The notes under the pieces were generated by a model. That model was not told the origin of the DNA and ran no database searches. It saw only the letters and a program-made list of their open reading frames with translations. The translations under genes and the position numbers were made by a program. Shown piece after piece: positions 35,473 through 45,152 of a stretch of 64,000 bases of DNA; position 1 is the stretch's first letter; every line of letters starts with the position of its first letter. The stretch is from Sphingobacterium kitahiroshimense (GTDB lineage Bacteria; Bacteroidota; Bacteroidia; Sphingobacteriales; Sphingobacteriaceae), in NCBI RefSeq assembly GCF_025961315.1, contig NZ_JAOQNK010000001.1:5456001-5520000 (forward strand), read 5' to 3'.

Positions 35473-38442
35473 ATGAAGATGTTGAAATTAGTAGTGATAT
35501 TTTTGTTTTTGTCTGTTTCTCATCTCGGTGTTTTGGGACAGGAGTTAGCTTATGAGTTACCAAAGAAAACAAACCAGGTTAAAAGTCCTGTACTATCGCT
35601 CAACGGAGAGTGGCAGTTTCAATTTGATAAGCAATCCGATTGGGCACCAATACAAGTACCTGGGGAAGCCGTGATGCAAGGGTATGGAATAGAACATGAT
35701 AAATCATTTTTTTATAAAAGAAAGTTTACGCTTCCAAAAGATTTTAAAGGGAAAAAGATTGTCTTGCGCTTTGATGGTGTCTATAGTCAAGCGACATTAA
35801 GTATTAATGGTAAAGTGATCAGAACGCATAAAGGAGGATTTACACGCTGGGAAACCGATATCAGTCCCTATGTTAATTTTGATAAGGAAAATGTAGTTTT
35901 TCTGGAAGTTCAAGATAAACGGGATGATATATCTTACGCTTCGGGGTATGCACATCATCCGATTGGAGGGATATTAAGAGATGTTACCCTATTTGCAACT
36001 GCTGTAAATAGCATACATGATTTTGGTGTTGAAACAGATTTGGATCAGCATTTTAAAGATGCTGTCTTAAAATTAAATTATACGTTGCAAGAGGCGCAAG
36101 GTGTTACTGTTCATTATGCATTATATGATAGTAAGAATAAACTCGTTTCCGAGTCTGAACAACAATTTGTGGTAAACAAAGGTCACAATAGCAATAGTTT
36201 TCCAATAGCTAATCCTTTGAAATGGGATGCTGAACATCCTTATCTTTATCGTCTTGATGTTAAAATTAAAAAAGACGGTAATGATACGTATGCGTTTAGT
36301 AAAGCGATCGGATTTCGTGAAGTTAAGATTGTTGAAGACCAGATGTTTGTGAATGGGAAACCTGTTAAATTAAGAGGGGCTAATCGTCATGATGTTCATC
36401 CTACTTTAGGCCGTGTTAGTGTACCTTACTACGATAGTTTGGATGTTAAATTGTTTAAAGATGCTCATATTAATTTTGTAAGAACTTCACATTATCCGCC
36501 ATCAGAACGATTTGTTGAGTTCTGTAACCGCTATGGAATTTATGTAGAAGTAGAAACAGCTGTTTGTTTTGTTGATACTTATAGACAAAAGAATTATGCA
36601 CCTGGCGCTACTCAAAATGATGCCAATCACACGGATCAATATCTGAGCCAATGCCGCGAAATGGTCAATACTTTTAGAACACATCCATCGGTTATTATCT
36701 GGTCTATTGGAAATGAATCTATCTACGGAAGTAATTTCAGAAAAAGTTGGGATTTGGTTAAAAATGCTGATCAAACTAGGCCTGTTATCTGGAGTTACCC
36801 AGGATCGCAATCTAGTGATGCGAAGATTTATGAAATACTGAGTATGCACTATCAGGATGTTAACGGTAATCTGACACAGTTTGGAAAGACAACTAAAGGA
36901 TATGAAGGACATGGTATACCAGCTTTGTTTGATGAATGGGCACATCCTGCTTGTTACACGTATCAGACCTTACGAGATGATCCGAATATCAGAGAATTTT
37001 GGGGAATCTCGATGGATATGATGTGGGGAAGATTATTTCCGACCAAAGGTGGATTGGGTGGTGCAATTTGGGGATATGTAGATGATACCTTTAATATTCC
37101 TCAAACCTTGAAAAAAGGTACACCATTTTGGAATGAATTTGCAAAATCTGCAAAGCCGGAAGGATATCAAGGTCATGCTGTAGGATATGGAGAATGGGGT
37201 ATTGTAGATGTCTGGAGAAGGCCCAAACCTGAATTCTGGTCGACCAAGAAAGCTCAGTCTCCCATTCGGATATTGAATGAGGGCAAGATCGTGAAAAAGT
37301 TTTCGGCGAATAAACAAATTCTATTTGATGTGTACAATCGGTATGATCACACTAATTTGAATGAAGTAAAATTAGCATATACTTATGAAGGACGTACGAA
37401 GACAATTGGATTGCCTTCCATTGAACCCCATGCTAAAGGACAATTTGAATTACCGGCGGAAGAATGGAAAGAGGGGAGATCGGTATGCTTAAACTTTATT
37501 GATCAGGATGGTCGTGTAGTTGATACTTACGAGTATTATTTTGGTGAACGACCTATCGATATGCCTGAAGCTTCACATAAAGGAAAACTTAAACTTGTGG
37601 AAAATAAAGAAAATTTTATCATCAAGGGACATAATTTTGAAATACCTATTTCGAAGGAAACAGGGTTGATTGAAGGTGCAACTACTAATGGGAAGGTGTT
37701 TATCGAAAAAGGACCTTTCTTGAATATGGATGTAAACCTGAATCATTTAACGGGCGCAGAAGTTAGAAAAAGCGCGAACAAATATTTGATTTACGATAAA
37801 GATTGGAAGAAGACCTCTGTGAAATGTGAAATTAAAGATGGTGTTGCGTTACTTGCTATTGCTGGAACTTATCAAGGATTACAAGTATATTTTGATATTG
37901 TGATCAAGTCTGGAGGAGAAATGACGACTAATTACCGTACTGCTGGAGAACCTAACGGCTATCTAAGAGAGGTTGGTATAAAATATTATATGCCAAATGA
38001 TCTGGACCGTTTGAATTGGAAAAGAGATGGATATTGGAATTACTATCCTGAAGGAGAATTTGCCGGAAATGAAGGGAGTGCTGATCTTTATAAAAGTAAA
38101 CAGGCTGCATATTGTGAGAAACCTACTCAAGGGTGGGACCAGGATACGCACAATTACTATTACTGGTCGGATAAAGGCGCTCGAAGTGAGCATCCTTTGA
38201 CCAACAAAGCAAAAAGTATGAAAGAGAATACTTTTTATTATACACTTTCTTCTGGTAAATCAACCCGTGTTTCTGTGATAGCACCAAAGGGTGATGTTGC
38301 TTGTCGAATAGACCGTATGGAGGGTGAGCAAGTTATACTGTTTGTCAATAATAAATGGGATTATCCTGAAATCGCATGGGGGAACTATTGCAAAACGTTA
38401 GAAGCGTCTCCATGTAACGGTGCTATAACCTTAAGATTTTAA
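35473..38442 (+). CDS. GH2 LacZ-like beta-galactosidase family enzyme (copy A)
   Basis: A 989-residue secreted GH2 protein (signal peptide to LGQ) with LacZ-like five-domain order: jelly roll (LNGEWQFQF, KGGFTRWETDISPYV), Ig-like domain, TIM barrel with NRHDVHPTLGR, FVRTSHYPPSERF, Glu415 acid/base (SIGNES) and Glu488 nucleophile (LFDEWAH), Ig-like linker, and a domain-5-like sandwich (LNWKRDGYWNYYP). The barrel motifs are nearly the same as in the GH2 at 53829, its closest relative in the window. Probably acts on beta-galactosides or a close analogue. First gene of an operon; the SSS symporter starts 18 bases later. Confidence 0.92.
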   Translation: MKMLKLVVIFLFLSVSHLGVLGQELAYELPKKTNQVKSPVLSLNGEWQFQFDKQSDWAPIQVPGEAVMQGYGIEHDKSFFYKRKFTLPKDFKGKKIVLRFDGVYSQATLSINGKVIRTHKGGFTRWETDISPYVNFDKENVVFLEVQDKRDDISYASGYAHHPIGGILRDVTLFATAVNSIHDFGVETDLDQHFKDAVLKLNYTLQEAQGVTVHYALYDSKNKLVSESEQQFVVNKGHNSNSFPIANPLKWDAEHPYLYRLDVKIKKDGNDTYAFSKAIGFREVKIVEDQMFVNGKPVKLRGANRHDVHPTLGRVSVPYYDSLDVKLFKDAHINFVRTSHYPPSERFVEFCNRYGIYVEVETAVCFVDTYRQKNYAPGATQNDANHTDQYLSQCREMVNTFRTHPSVIIWSIGNESIYGSNFRKSWDLVKNADQTRPVIWSYPGSQSSDAKIYEILSMHYQDVNGNLTQFGKTTKGYEGHGIPALFDEWAHPACYTYQTLRDDPNIREFWGISMDMMWGRLFPTKGGLGGAIWGYVDDTFNIPQTLKKGTPFWNEFAKSAKPEGYQGHAVGYGEWGIVDVWRRPKPEFWSTKKAQSPIRILNEGKIVKKFSANKQILFDVYNRYDHTNLNEVKLAYTYEGRTKTIGLPSIEPHAKGQFELPAEEWKEGRSVCLNFIDQDGRVVDTYEYYFGERPIDMPEASHKGKLKLVENKENFIIKGHNFEIPISKETGLIEGATTNGKVFIEKGPFLNMDVNLNHLTGAEVRKSANKYLIYDKDWKKTSVKCEIKDGVALLAIAGTYQGLQVYFDIVIKSGGEMTTNYRTAGEPNGYLREVGIKYYMPNDLDRLNWKRDGYWNYYPEGEFAGNEGSADLYKSKQAAYCEKPTQGWDQDTHNYYYWSDKGARSEHPLTNKAKSMKENTFYYTLSSGKSTRVSVIAPKGDVACRIDRMEGEQVILFVNNKWDYPEIAWGNYCKTLEASPCNGAITLRF

Positions 38443-38460
38443 TTATAAAATTAACTACAT

Positions 38461-40092
38461 ATGTTAACTTGGATTGATCAATTGATTTATGTTCTGTACT
38501 TCATTCTTGTGGGTGGATATGGATATTATATCTATAAGAAAAAGGAGACGTCTGGCTCTTTAAGTCATGATTTTTTCCTCGCAGAGGGATCATTAGCATG
38601 GTGGGCGATTGGAGCGTCCATCATTGCTTCTAATATATCTGCAGAACAGTTTATTGGGATGTCCGGCTCCGGATTTGCCTTGGGTATTGCAATTGCTTCT
38701 TACGAATGGATGGCAGCCCTAGGATTGATCATTGTCGCGATATTCTTCTTGCCCATTTATCTGAGGAACAAGATTTATACGATGCCTGAATTTCTGAGGA
38801 AGCGGTTTGATAATCGGGTGAGTATGATCATGGCTGTGTTTTGGGTACTGGTATATGTTTTTGTTAATCTCACTTCGATCCTATATTTGGGAGCTTTGGC
38901 AATACATGCAATTGCGGATGTTCCATTTGTGTGGTGTATCTGGATTTTGGCCATATTGGCTGGGTTTATTGCATTAGGCGGAATGAAAGTCATTGGTTAT
39001 ACGGATGTCGTACAGGTAGTCCTGTTAATTATCGGTGGCTTGACCACAACTTATATTGCGCTTAGTTTAGTTGCAGATGCTGAAGGATTGTCAGGGTGGT
39101 GGAATGGCTTGAAAGTATTGAAAGCAGAGGTGCCTTCTCATTTTCATCTTTTTATTGAAAAAGGACAATTGACTAAACCTGATGGTGGTGATGCTTACAT
39201 GGATCTACCGGGGTGGTCGGTACTTATAGGTGGTATGTGGATTATGAATCTTTCTTATTGGGGTTGTAATCAGTATATAACGCAACGGGCATTAGGAGCT
39301 AAAAATCTAGCCACTGCGCAACAGGGTATGTTGTTTGCCGCATTTATGAAATTACTGATGCCTTTAATTGTCGTTTTACCAGGTATTGCTGCATTTTATC
39401 TATATCAGAGTGGGAATAATCCGCTATTTCAAAACGGAATGATGGACGGAGATATCGTTAAGCCTGATAAAGCGTATCCATTGCTGTTATCGATTTTGCC
39501 TACTGGATTTAAAGGAATGGCTTTTGCCGCATTGACGGCAGCTATTGTGGCTTCCTTGGCTGGCAAAGTGAATAGTATTGCGACAATTGTATCGCTGGAT
39601 ATTTATAAAAATACGCAAACCAAACCGATTGAAGAGTCTTTTTTAGTCAAATTGGGTAAAATCTCGGTTGTAGTTTCGCTATTTATTGGAGCTGCATTAG
39701 CACCATTATTAAGTAATCTGGATCAAGGGTTTCAATTTATTCAAGAATTTACGGGCTTTATAACACCTGGTGTACTGGCTATTTTCTTAATGGGTATTTT
39801 GACAAAATGGACAACTTCTAACGCCGCTATTGGTGGAGCGCTATCGACTTTCTTTTATTCGATTTTGTTTAAGAATGTATGGTTGGATCAGATGCCTTTT
39901 ATGAATCGTATTCTTGTGGTTTTTGTCTTTACAGTGATCACGATGACGGTCATTAGTGTTTTTGATAAGAAAAGAAAAAATCAGCAGGCATTGATCTTGG
40001 AGAAGGAAATGTTTGTGGTGTCAGATTTATTTAAAGTGGTTAGTTTGTTAATTATAGGCGTGTTGACCGCTTTGTATATCGTTTTTTGGTAA
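38461..40092 (+). CDS. Sodium:solute symporter (SSS family), second copy
   Basis: A 543-residue SGLT-like inner-membrane Na+/sugar symporter with about 14 hydrophobic segments. Motifs: FFLAEGSLAWWAIGASIIASNISAEQFIGMSGSGFALG, GGMKVIGYTDVVQVVLL, NLSYWGCNQYITQRALGAKN and LTAAIVASLAGKVNSIATIVSLDIYK. The GSGFA region resembles sugar-transporting SSS members. It lies between a GH2 gene and the RraA-like gene, so the GH2 product (for example galactose) is the probable cargo. Confidence 0.93.
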   Translation: MLTWIDQLIYVLYFILVGGYGYYIYKKKETSGSLSHDFFLAEGSLAWWAIGASIIASNISAEQFIGMSGSGFALGIAIASYEWMAALGLIIVAIFFLPIYLRNKIYTMPEFLRKRFDNRVSMIMAVFWVLVYVFVNLTSILYLGALAIHAIADVPFVWCIWILAILAGFIALGGMKVIGYTDVVQVVLLIIGGLTTTYIALSLVADAEGLSGWWNGLKVLKAEVPSHFHLFIEKGQLTKPDGGDAYMDLPGWSVLIGGMWIMNLSYWGCNQYITQRALGAKNLATAQQGMLFAAFMKLLMPLIVVLPGIAAFYLYQSGNNPLFQNGMMDGDIVKPDKAYPLLLSILPTGFKGMAFAALTAAIVASLAGKVNSIATIVSLDIYKNTQTKPIEESFLVKLGKISVVVSLFIGAALAPLLSNLDQGFQFIQEFTGFITPGVLAIFLMGILTKWTTSNAAIGGALSTFFYSILFKNVWLDQMPFMNRILVVFVFTVITMTVISVFDKKRKNQQALILEKEMFVVSDLFKVVSLLIIGVLTALYIVFW

Positions 40093-40124
40093 TCAATAAT
40101 AATAGCAATAATAAAAAATATAAA

Positions 40125-40832
40125 ATGGAGACAAATTTGCAAGTAGAGTGGAACAATGATAAGGAATTATTCGCGCTGATCCGCAGAGAATTATTTACAG
40201 CAGTCATTGGTGATATTATGGATAAGATGGGGATGTACCATCAGTTTTTACCACCCAATATCCGTTCCATTCGTGACGATATGTTTGTTGTGGGGAGAGC
40301 AATGACTGTATTGGAAGCCGATGTAAGTTCATTGGGAGAGTCAACATCTAAAAATCCGGTTCTAGCTAAAACTTTTGGGTATATGCTGGAAGCTTTGGAT
40401 GATCTTAAAGAGGATGAAATCTATATTTGTAGTGGCTCGTCACCAAGTTATGCTTTGTGGGGTGAAATCATGAGCGCACGAGCAAAAATGCTGGGTGCTG
40501 CTGGTGCGATTGTAAATGGCTATTCTAGAGATACGAATGGTATCTTAGCACTAGATTTCCCTTGTTTCTCAATGGGTAATTATGCACAGGATCAAGCTCC
40601 TCGTGGCAAGGTGATTGATTGGAGAGTGCCAATATGCATCAACAATATTATGATTCAAGATGGAGATATTTTAATCGGAGATATTGATGGTGTTTGTTTA
40701 GTGCCGAAGGAGCATGAGGTTGAAGTTTTTACTCGGGCATTGGAAAAAGCTCGAAGTGAAAAAGTTGTTCTGAAAAAGGTTTTAGAGGGTATGGGTGCTA
40801 AGGAAGCTTTTGATACCTATGGTATCATGTAA
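40125..40832 (+). CDS. RraA-like protein (4-hydroxy-4-methyl-2-oxoglutarate aldolase/RraA family)
   Basis: About 235 residues from ATG 40125; the frame opens at 40086 but that start is an ATG overlapping the symporter end and adds only NNNSNNKKYK-type codons. Family features: LFTAVIGDIMDKMG at the start, GRAMTVLEADV, LGAAGAIVNGYSRDTNGI with the Arg-Asp metal/substrate pair, and ILIGDIDGVCLVPKE. Enzymes of this fold cleave or decarboxylate hydroxy-oxo acids, releasing pyruvate; others are RNase E inhibitors or have no known activity. In a sugar operon, an aldolase acting on a keto-deoxy sugar acid is plausible but unproven. Confidence 0.85.
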   Translation: METNLQVEWNNDKELFALIRRELFTAVIGDIMDKMGMYHQFLPPNIRSIRDDMFVVGRAMTVLEADVSSLGESTSKNPVLAKTFGYMLEALDDLKEDEIYICSGSSPSYALWGEIMSARAKMLGAAGAIVNGYSRDTNGILALDFPCFSMGNYAQDQAPRGKVIDWRVPICINNIMIQDGDILIGDIDGVCLVPKEHEVEVFTRALEKARSEKVVLKKVLEGMGAKEAFDTYGIM

Positions 40833-40918
40833 TAAGCTTTTTGTTACTCATCAAAGATCGATTTTTCTAAAATTATACATAAACCGAGCGTGTGAGCTCA
40901 AGATGTAATGTTATTCCG

Positions 40919-43819
40919 ATGAATATAAAAAAGATTAACGCAGTAATGGTTGTACTGCTACTGGGGTTTGGACACTTGGGTCTAGCGCAGCAAAGTGCTA
41001 ACATAAAAATACTTTCTCCTTTACCTGCGAAGGTGGAAGGTATCGATCAACCGCAGATCTCATTAAATGGAGTATGGTCCTTTCGGGTTGAAAATGGGAA
41101 ACCTGCGACTATAAAAGTTCCTGGTGAATGGGAAATGCAAGGATATGAGGTTAAAGCGGGTGAAAAAGCGGTTTATGAAAAACAGATTTCTATTCCCGAA
41201 TCTTGGAAAGGTAAACGTATTGCTCTAAAATTTGATGCTGTTAGTTCAAATGCTGTGGTGAAAATGAATGGGCAATATATAGGAGAACATGAAGGAGGTT
41301 TTGTTGCTTTTGAAATGGATGTTACGAAAGCAGTGAAGTCTGGTACTAACGTCTTGACTGTTGAGGTACGTGCCAATACGATCAGTGATATTCTTTCGTG
41401 TGTATCCCAGTACGCAGCGCATACGGTTGGCGGTATTTTGAGGAAAGTGACTTTATTTGCGCTTCCTGAGACTCATGTTGCTGATTTAGATGTGGAGGTT
41501 AAATTTGATCCTAAATATCAAGATGCTAAACTTCATTTGCAGGCACTTGTGGCTAATAACACATCCGGAAATCAAGATCTAGCTATTCAATATACGCTAA
41601 AAGATAAAAGTGGTAAGACTGTTTTTGAAAAGAAAACAGCTAAAAAATCGGCGACAGGAAATCAGACAATACCGTTTGATCTGGATATTCAGGTATCAAA
41701 GCCTAAGCATTGGACTGCTGAAAGTCCGTATTTGTATGAATTGACTACTTCATTGTTGAATGGAACTCAAGTGGTACAATCGAATGTACAAAAAGTTGGT
41801 TTCCGTGACATTAAGATTCGAGGTAATGAACTTTTGGTTAATGGTCGTCCGGTTAAGTTGAAAGGGGTAAACCGTCATGCTGTACATCCGTTAATGGGTA
41901 GAGCATCTGATCCAGTTTTGGATAGAAAAGATGTTGAAGTATTTTTAGCGGGTAATCTAAACTATATCCGTACTTCCCACTACCCACCTTCGGAAGAGTT
42001 TTTAAATGCGGCAGATGAACTGGGCTTGTATGTAGAAAGTGAATCGGCTCTAAACTGGATACAGCACCACGCTTCACCTATCTGGCGTCATTGGAATTAT
42101 CAAGATCCGAAATTTTTGCCTACAATGCTACGTGCAAATATGGATAATGTCGTGAGCAATAGAAAGCATCCATCGATCATCTTCTGGTCATTGGGTAATG
42201 AGTCTAGGTGGAGTGATTTATGGGCTGAGGTAAACAAGACCGTAAAAGCGTTGGATAAAACCCGACCTACTGTATTTCATGATCAAACTTGGGGAAGTTT
42301 TAACAATGCTGGTAGTAAAGCTGATATTGCTAATTATCACTATCCCGGAATTAATGGTCCAGGGGCTACAGATACAATGAGCAGACCTACTTTGTTTGGT
42401 GAATACGCCCATTTATCGGATTATAATAGAAGAGAATTATTGACTGATCCAGGGGTAAGAGATGCATTTAATGCACCAATGGTTACTTATTTTGACTCGA
42501 TGTATGTTCATAAAGGTAATTTAGGCGGAGCAATTTGGAGTGGTATTGATGATACTTTCCATATGCCGGATGGACGAATTGTAGGTTATGGACCTTGGGG
42601 ACCAATTGATGGCTGGAGAAGAGAAAAACCAGAATATTTCGGGATGAAAAAAGCCTATTCTCCAGTGCGTATTTCTAATTTGAAAAGTAATTCCAATAAT
42701 ATCACCTTCGATGTTGAAAATCGTTATGATTTCCGTTCATTAAAAGATGTGGAAATAAAAGTGATGGTTGATGGTAAATTAATTCCGGTAACTTCTAATC
42801 TGCAAGCTCGTTCAGCAGGTAAACTTGTTGTCCCAAATGCTTCGGGTGTATTCAATAAGGTTGAAATTATTGTCAATGATGCTCGTGGTTTTGAGGTTGA
42901 ACATGAGATTTTTGAAACGCCAAAAGCAGTAACAGTAAATGGAACACCTAAAGCGTTAGCTTTGAAACAGGATTCGGCATTTGTTTATATTACCCAAGGA
43001 GATGTTGTGTATACCATCAGCAAAACTTATGGATTAATGACTGCTGCTAGAACTTCTGGTGAACAAGTCCTTTCCAAAGGACCATCTGTGGCGATTATCG
43101 CTGCAAATGCTGAGGATGGTGGAAAACCAAATGTAGCAGGGGAGACGTATCAAAATAATATATACCCGATCAAGCATTATGAACAGTACACTTTGTTTGC
43201 TACACAGGTACAGGCTCGGGATGATAAAGATAGTATCGTTGTCGATTTGAATCTGACGTATCAACAAGGTACAGGTAAGCAACAGTTCATTTTTACAAAA
43301 GAAGGTCTGTTTAAAACAAACTATGAAATGAATTATCAGGCTGCTGAAGTTTCTGTTTATCAGTATGGTTTAATGTTAGAACTGCCTTTACACTATGATG
43401 AACTTAAATGGTCTAGAAAAGGAGATTTCTCTTATTATCCCGAAACGCACATAGGTAGAAATCATGGTGTAGCGAAGTTAAATGCGAACAACGTATATGA
43501 GGTTGAAGCGCATGGTGAGCCGGTTGCGAAAGCTTGGAAGGATGATGCAAATACGATGGGATCAAATGATTTTAGGTCTACAAAGGCTAGAGTGGTGACT
43601 GCTTCTTTAAAGACTGCTGATCGTAAACAGGTGAATCTATTAGCTACAGGCAAGCAAGCTTCCCGTACATGGAAACAGGATGAACATATTCAATGGTTAG
43701 TTGCTGATTATACAAACAGTGGTTCTGAGCCCTTTTATGGAAGTCCCTTTACAGATGGTCGGATTACGCTTAAAAAAGGTGATGTGATAAAAGGAAGTAT
43801 GATCTTACAGATTGATTAA
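40919..43819 (+). CDS. GH2 LacZ-like beta-galactosidase family enzyme (copy B)
   Basis: About 966 residues from ATG 40919 (MNIKKINAVMVVLLLGFG ... LAQ); a GTG at 40892 opens the frame earlier but would spoil the signal peptide. Same five-domain layout as copy A: ISLNGVWSFRVE, EGGFVAFEMDVT, NRHAVHPLMGR, YIRTSHYPPSEEF, Glu428 acid/base (SLGNES), Glu495 nucleophile (LFGEYAH) and the domain-5-like LKWSRKGDFSYYP. It differs from copies A and C in the loop after SESALN (WIQHHASPIWRHW), so another linkage or aglycone is likely. Last gene of the operon; it lies 86 bases after the RraA-like gene. Confidence 0.92.
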   Translation: MNIKKINAVMVVLLLGFGHLGLAQQSANIKILSPLPAKVEGIDQPQISLNGVWSFRVENGKPATIKVPGEWEMQGYEVKAGEKAVYEKQISIPESWKGKRIALKFDAVSSNAVVKMNGQYIGEHEGGFVAFEMDVTKAVKSGTNVLTVEVRANTISDILSCVSQYAAHTVGGILRKVTLFALPETHVADLDVEVKFDPKYQDAKLHLQALVANNTSGNQDLAIQYTLKDKSGKTVFEKKTAKKSATGNQTIPFDLDIQVSKPKHWTAESPYLYELTTSLLNGTQVVQSNVQKVGFRDIKIRGNELLVNGRPVKLKGVNRHAVHPLMGRASDPVLDRKDVEVFLAGNLNYIRTSHYPPSEEFLNAADELGLYVESESALNWIQHHASPIWRHWNYQDPKFLPTMLRANMDNVVSNRKHPSIIFWSLGNESRWSDLWAEVNKTVKALDKTRPTVFHDQTWGSFNNAGSKADIANYHYPGINGPGATDTMSRPTLFGEYAHLSDYNRRELLTDPGVRDAFNAPMVTYFDSMYVHKGNLGGAIWSGIDDTFHMPDGRIVGYGPWGPIDGWRREKPEYFGMKKAYSPVRISNLKSNSNNITFDVENRYDFRSLKDVEIKVMVDGKLIPVTSNLQARSAGKLVVPNASGVFNKVEIIVNDARGFEVEHEIFETPKAVTVNGTPKALALKQDSAFVYITQGDVVYTISKTYGLMTAARTSGEQVLSKGPSVAIIAANAEDGGKPNVAGETYQNNIYPIKHYEQYTLFATQVQARDDKDSIVVDLNLTYQQGTGKQQFIFTKEGLFKTNYEMNYQAAEVSVYQYGLMLELPLHYDELKWSRKGDFSYYPETHIGRNHGVAKLNANNVYEVEAHGEPVAKAWKDDANTMGSNDFRSTKARVVTASLKTADRKQVNLLATGKQASRTWKQDEHIQWLVADYTNSGSEPFYGSPFTDGRITLKKGDVIKGSMILQID

Positions 43820-43837
43820 TACGTAACTTTAAATAGA

Positions 43838-43880
43838 AAAATAGGCATAAACTTTCGTTTATAAAGTTTATGCCTTAATG
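43838..43880 (+). terminator. Hairpin after GH2 copy B
   Basis: AGGCATAAACTTT (43843-43855) pairs exactly with AAAGTTTATGCCT (43863-43875), 7-base loop, but no T-run follows; an imperfect terminator or 3'-end stabiliser. Confidence 0.6.
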
Positions 43881-43977
43881 AATAAATATGGATTCGTTTT
43901 AGAACCATTAAAAATTAAAACGAGTGTAACGAGCTTAAGATGTCGTTGAAAAAATAGACTCATAAATATATATTCTA

Positions 43978-45144
43978 ATGAAAATAGTGGATGTAAAGGT
44001 CTGGTTGGTAGAGGGAGTAAAATACAACTGGACACTATTAAAAATTTATACGGATACAGGTCATACTGGTGTTGGGGAAGCAACAAATTGGCCAGGAAGT
44101 CCTTTGGTGTTTGAAGCAGCAAAACATGTAGGTCAGCGTATAATCGGTTTAGATCCGATGCGGACTGACTTTATATGGACAAAGCTTTACCGTGATCTCA
44201 ATTGGGTTGGTCCCTATGGTGCTAGTATGTGTGCCATCAGTGGAATAGATATGGCGCTCCTGGATTTAAAAGCTAAAGTGTTAGGTGTGCCTTGTTACGA
44301 ATTGTTGGGAGGCGCTTTCCGTAAAGATATTTTGCTTTATGCTAACTACTGGTTTACTGGTGGTGGACATAATGGAGAAGATTATGCCGCACAAGCGCTT
44401 AAAGTAAAAGAAGCTGGTTTTACAGGTCTTAAATTTGATCCATTTGCACATACTAATTATTTATATGGAGAAGATCTTGCTCCTAATTTAACCTTGACTT
44501 CGGAGCAACAGGATTTAGCTTTTAATGTGAGTAAAGCTGTTCGTGATGCCGTTGGTCCTGATTTTGATATTATGATCGAGACACATGCAATGTTGAATTA
44601 TCGGGTTGCTGTGAAAATGGCACAACGCTTATCAGCATTAGATATTACCTGGTATGAAGAACCTGCAGGTCCGGAAAGCGCAGATACTTTACGAGCTATG
44701 CGTGAACGGATTCCTTCAAATGTATCGATTTGTGTCGGGGAACGTCACTATACAAGACATGGTATCCGACCTGTTTTGGAAAAAAATATCTGTGATATTA
44801 TGATGCCCGATATTACCCGTTGTGGAGGACCATCCGAAATGAAGCGTATGGCAACGATGATGGAGGCCTATAATGTTTTATTAGCGCCACACAATCCAAA
44901 TGGACCTTTGTCGACATTGGCAAGCGCACATGTATGTGCTTCTGTGCCTAACTTCTTTAGACAGGAATTTATGTTTAACGATGTTGCTTGGAGAGATACT
45001 GTTATCGATCATCCAATTGCGGATATGGTTCAAAATGGTGTACTTTCATTAAGTGACAGACCTGGATTAGGAGTGGATCTTGTAGAAGAGGAAATGGAAA
45101 AACATCCAGGAATATTAGAACCAAGACCTGGATTTTACGTTTAA
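43978..45144 (+). CDS. Enolase-superfamily sugar-acid dehydratase (mandelate racemase group), specificity unknown
   Basis: A 388-residue enzyme. N-terminal capping domain (TDTGHTGVGEATNWPGSP) and barrel with Lys152 (LKFDPF), metal ligands Glu201 (IETHAML), Glu227 (WYEEPAGPE) and Glu255 (VGERHY), catalytic His305 (APHNPNGP). The KFDP segment and ligand pattern place it in the mandelate-racemase group among acid-sugar dehydratases, but it is neither the FucD nor the DgoD type present elsewhere in the window. Candidate substrates are L-galactonate, L-arabinonate/L-lyxonate or another aldonate. The SDR gene follows after 8 bases. Confidence 0.85.
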   Translation: MKIVDVKVWLVEGVKYNWTLLKIYTDTGHTGVGEATNWPGSPLVFEAAKHVGQRIIGLDPMRTDFIWTKLYRDLNWVGPYGASMCAISGIDMALLDLKAKVLGVPCYELLGGAFRKDILLYANYWFTGGGHNGEDYAAQALKVKEAGFTGLKFDPFAHTNYLYGEDLAPNLTLTSEQQDLAFNVSKAVRDAVGPDFDIMIETHAMLNYRVAVKMAQRLSALDITWYEEPAGPESADTLRAMRERIPSNVSICVGERHYTRHGIRPVLEKNICDIMMPDITRCGGPSEMKRMATMMEAYNVLLAPHNPNGPLSTLASAHVCASVPNFFRQEFMFNDVAWRDTVIDHPIADMVQNGVLSLSDRPGLGVDLVEEEMEKHPGILEPRPGFYV

Positions 45145-45152
45145 TAGTTACG

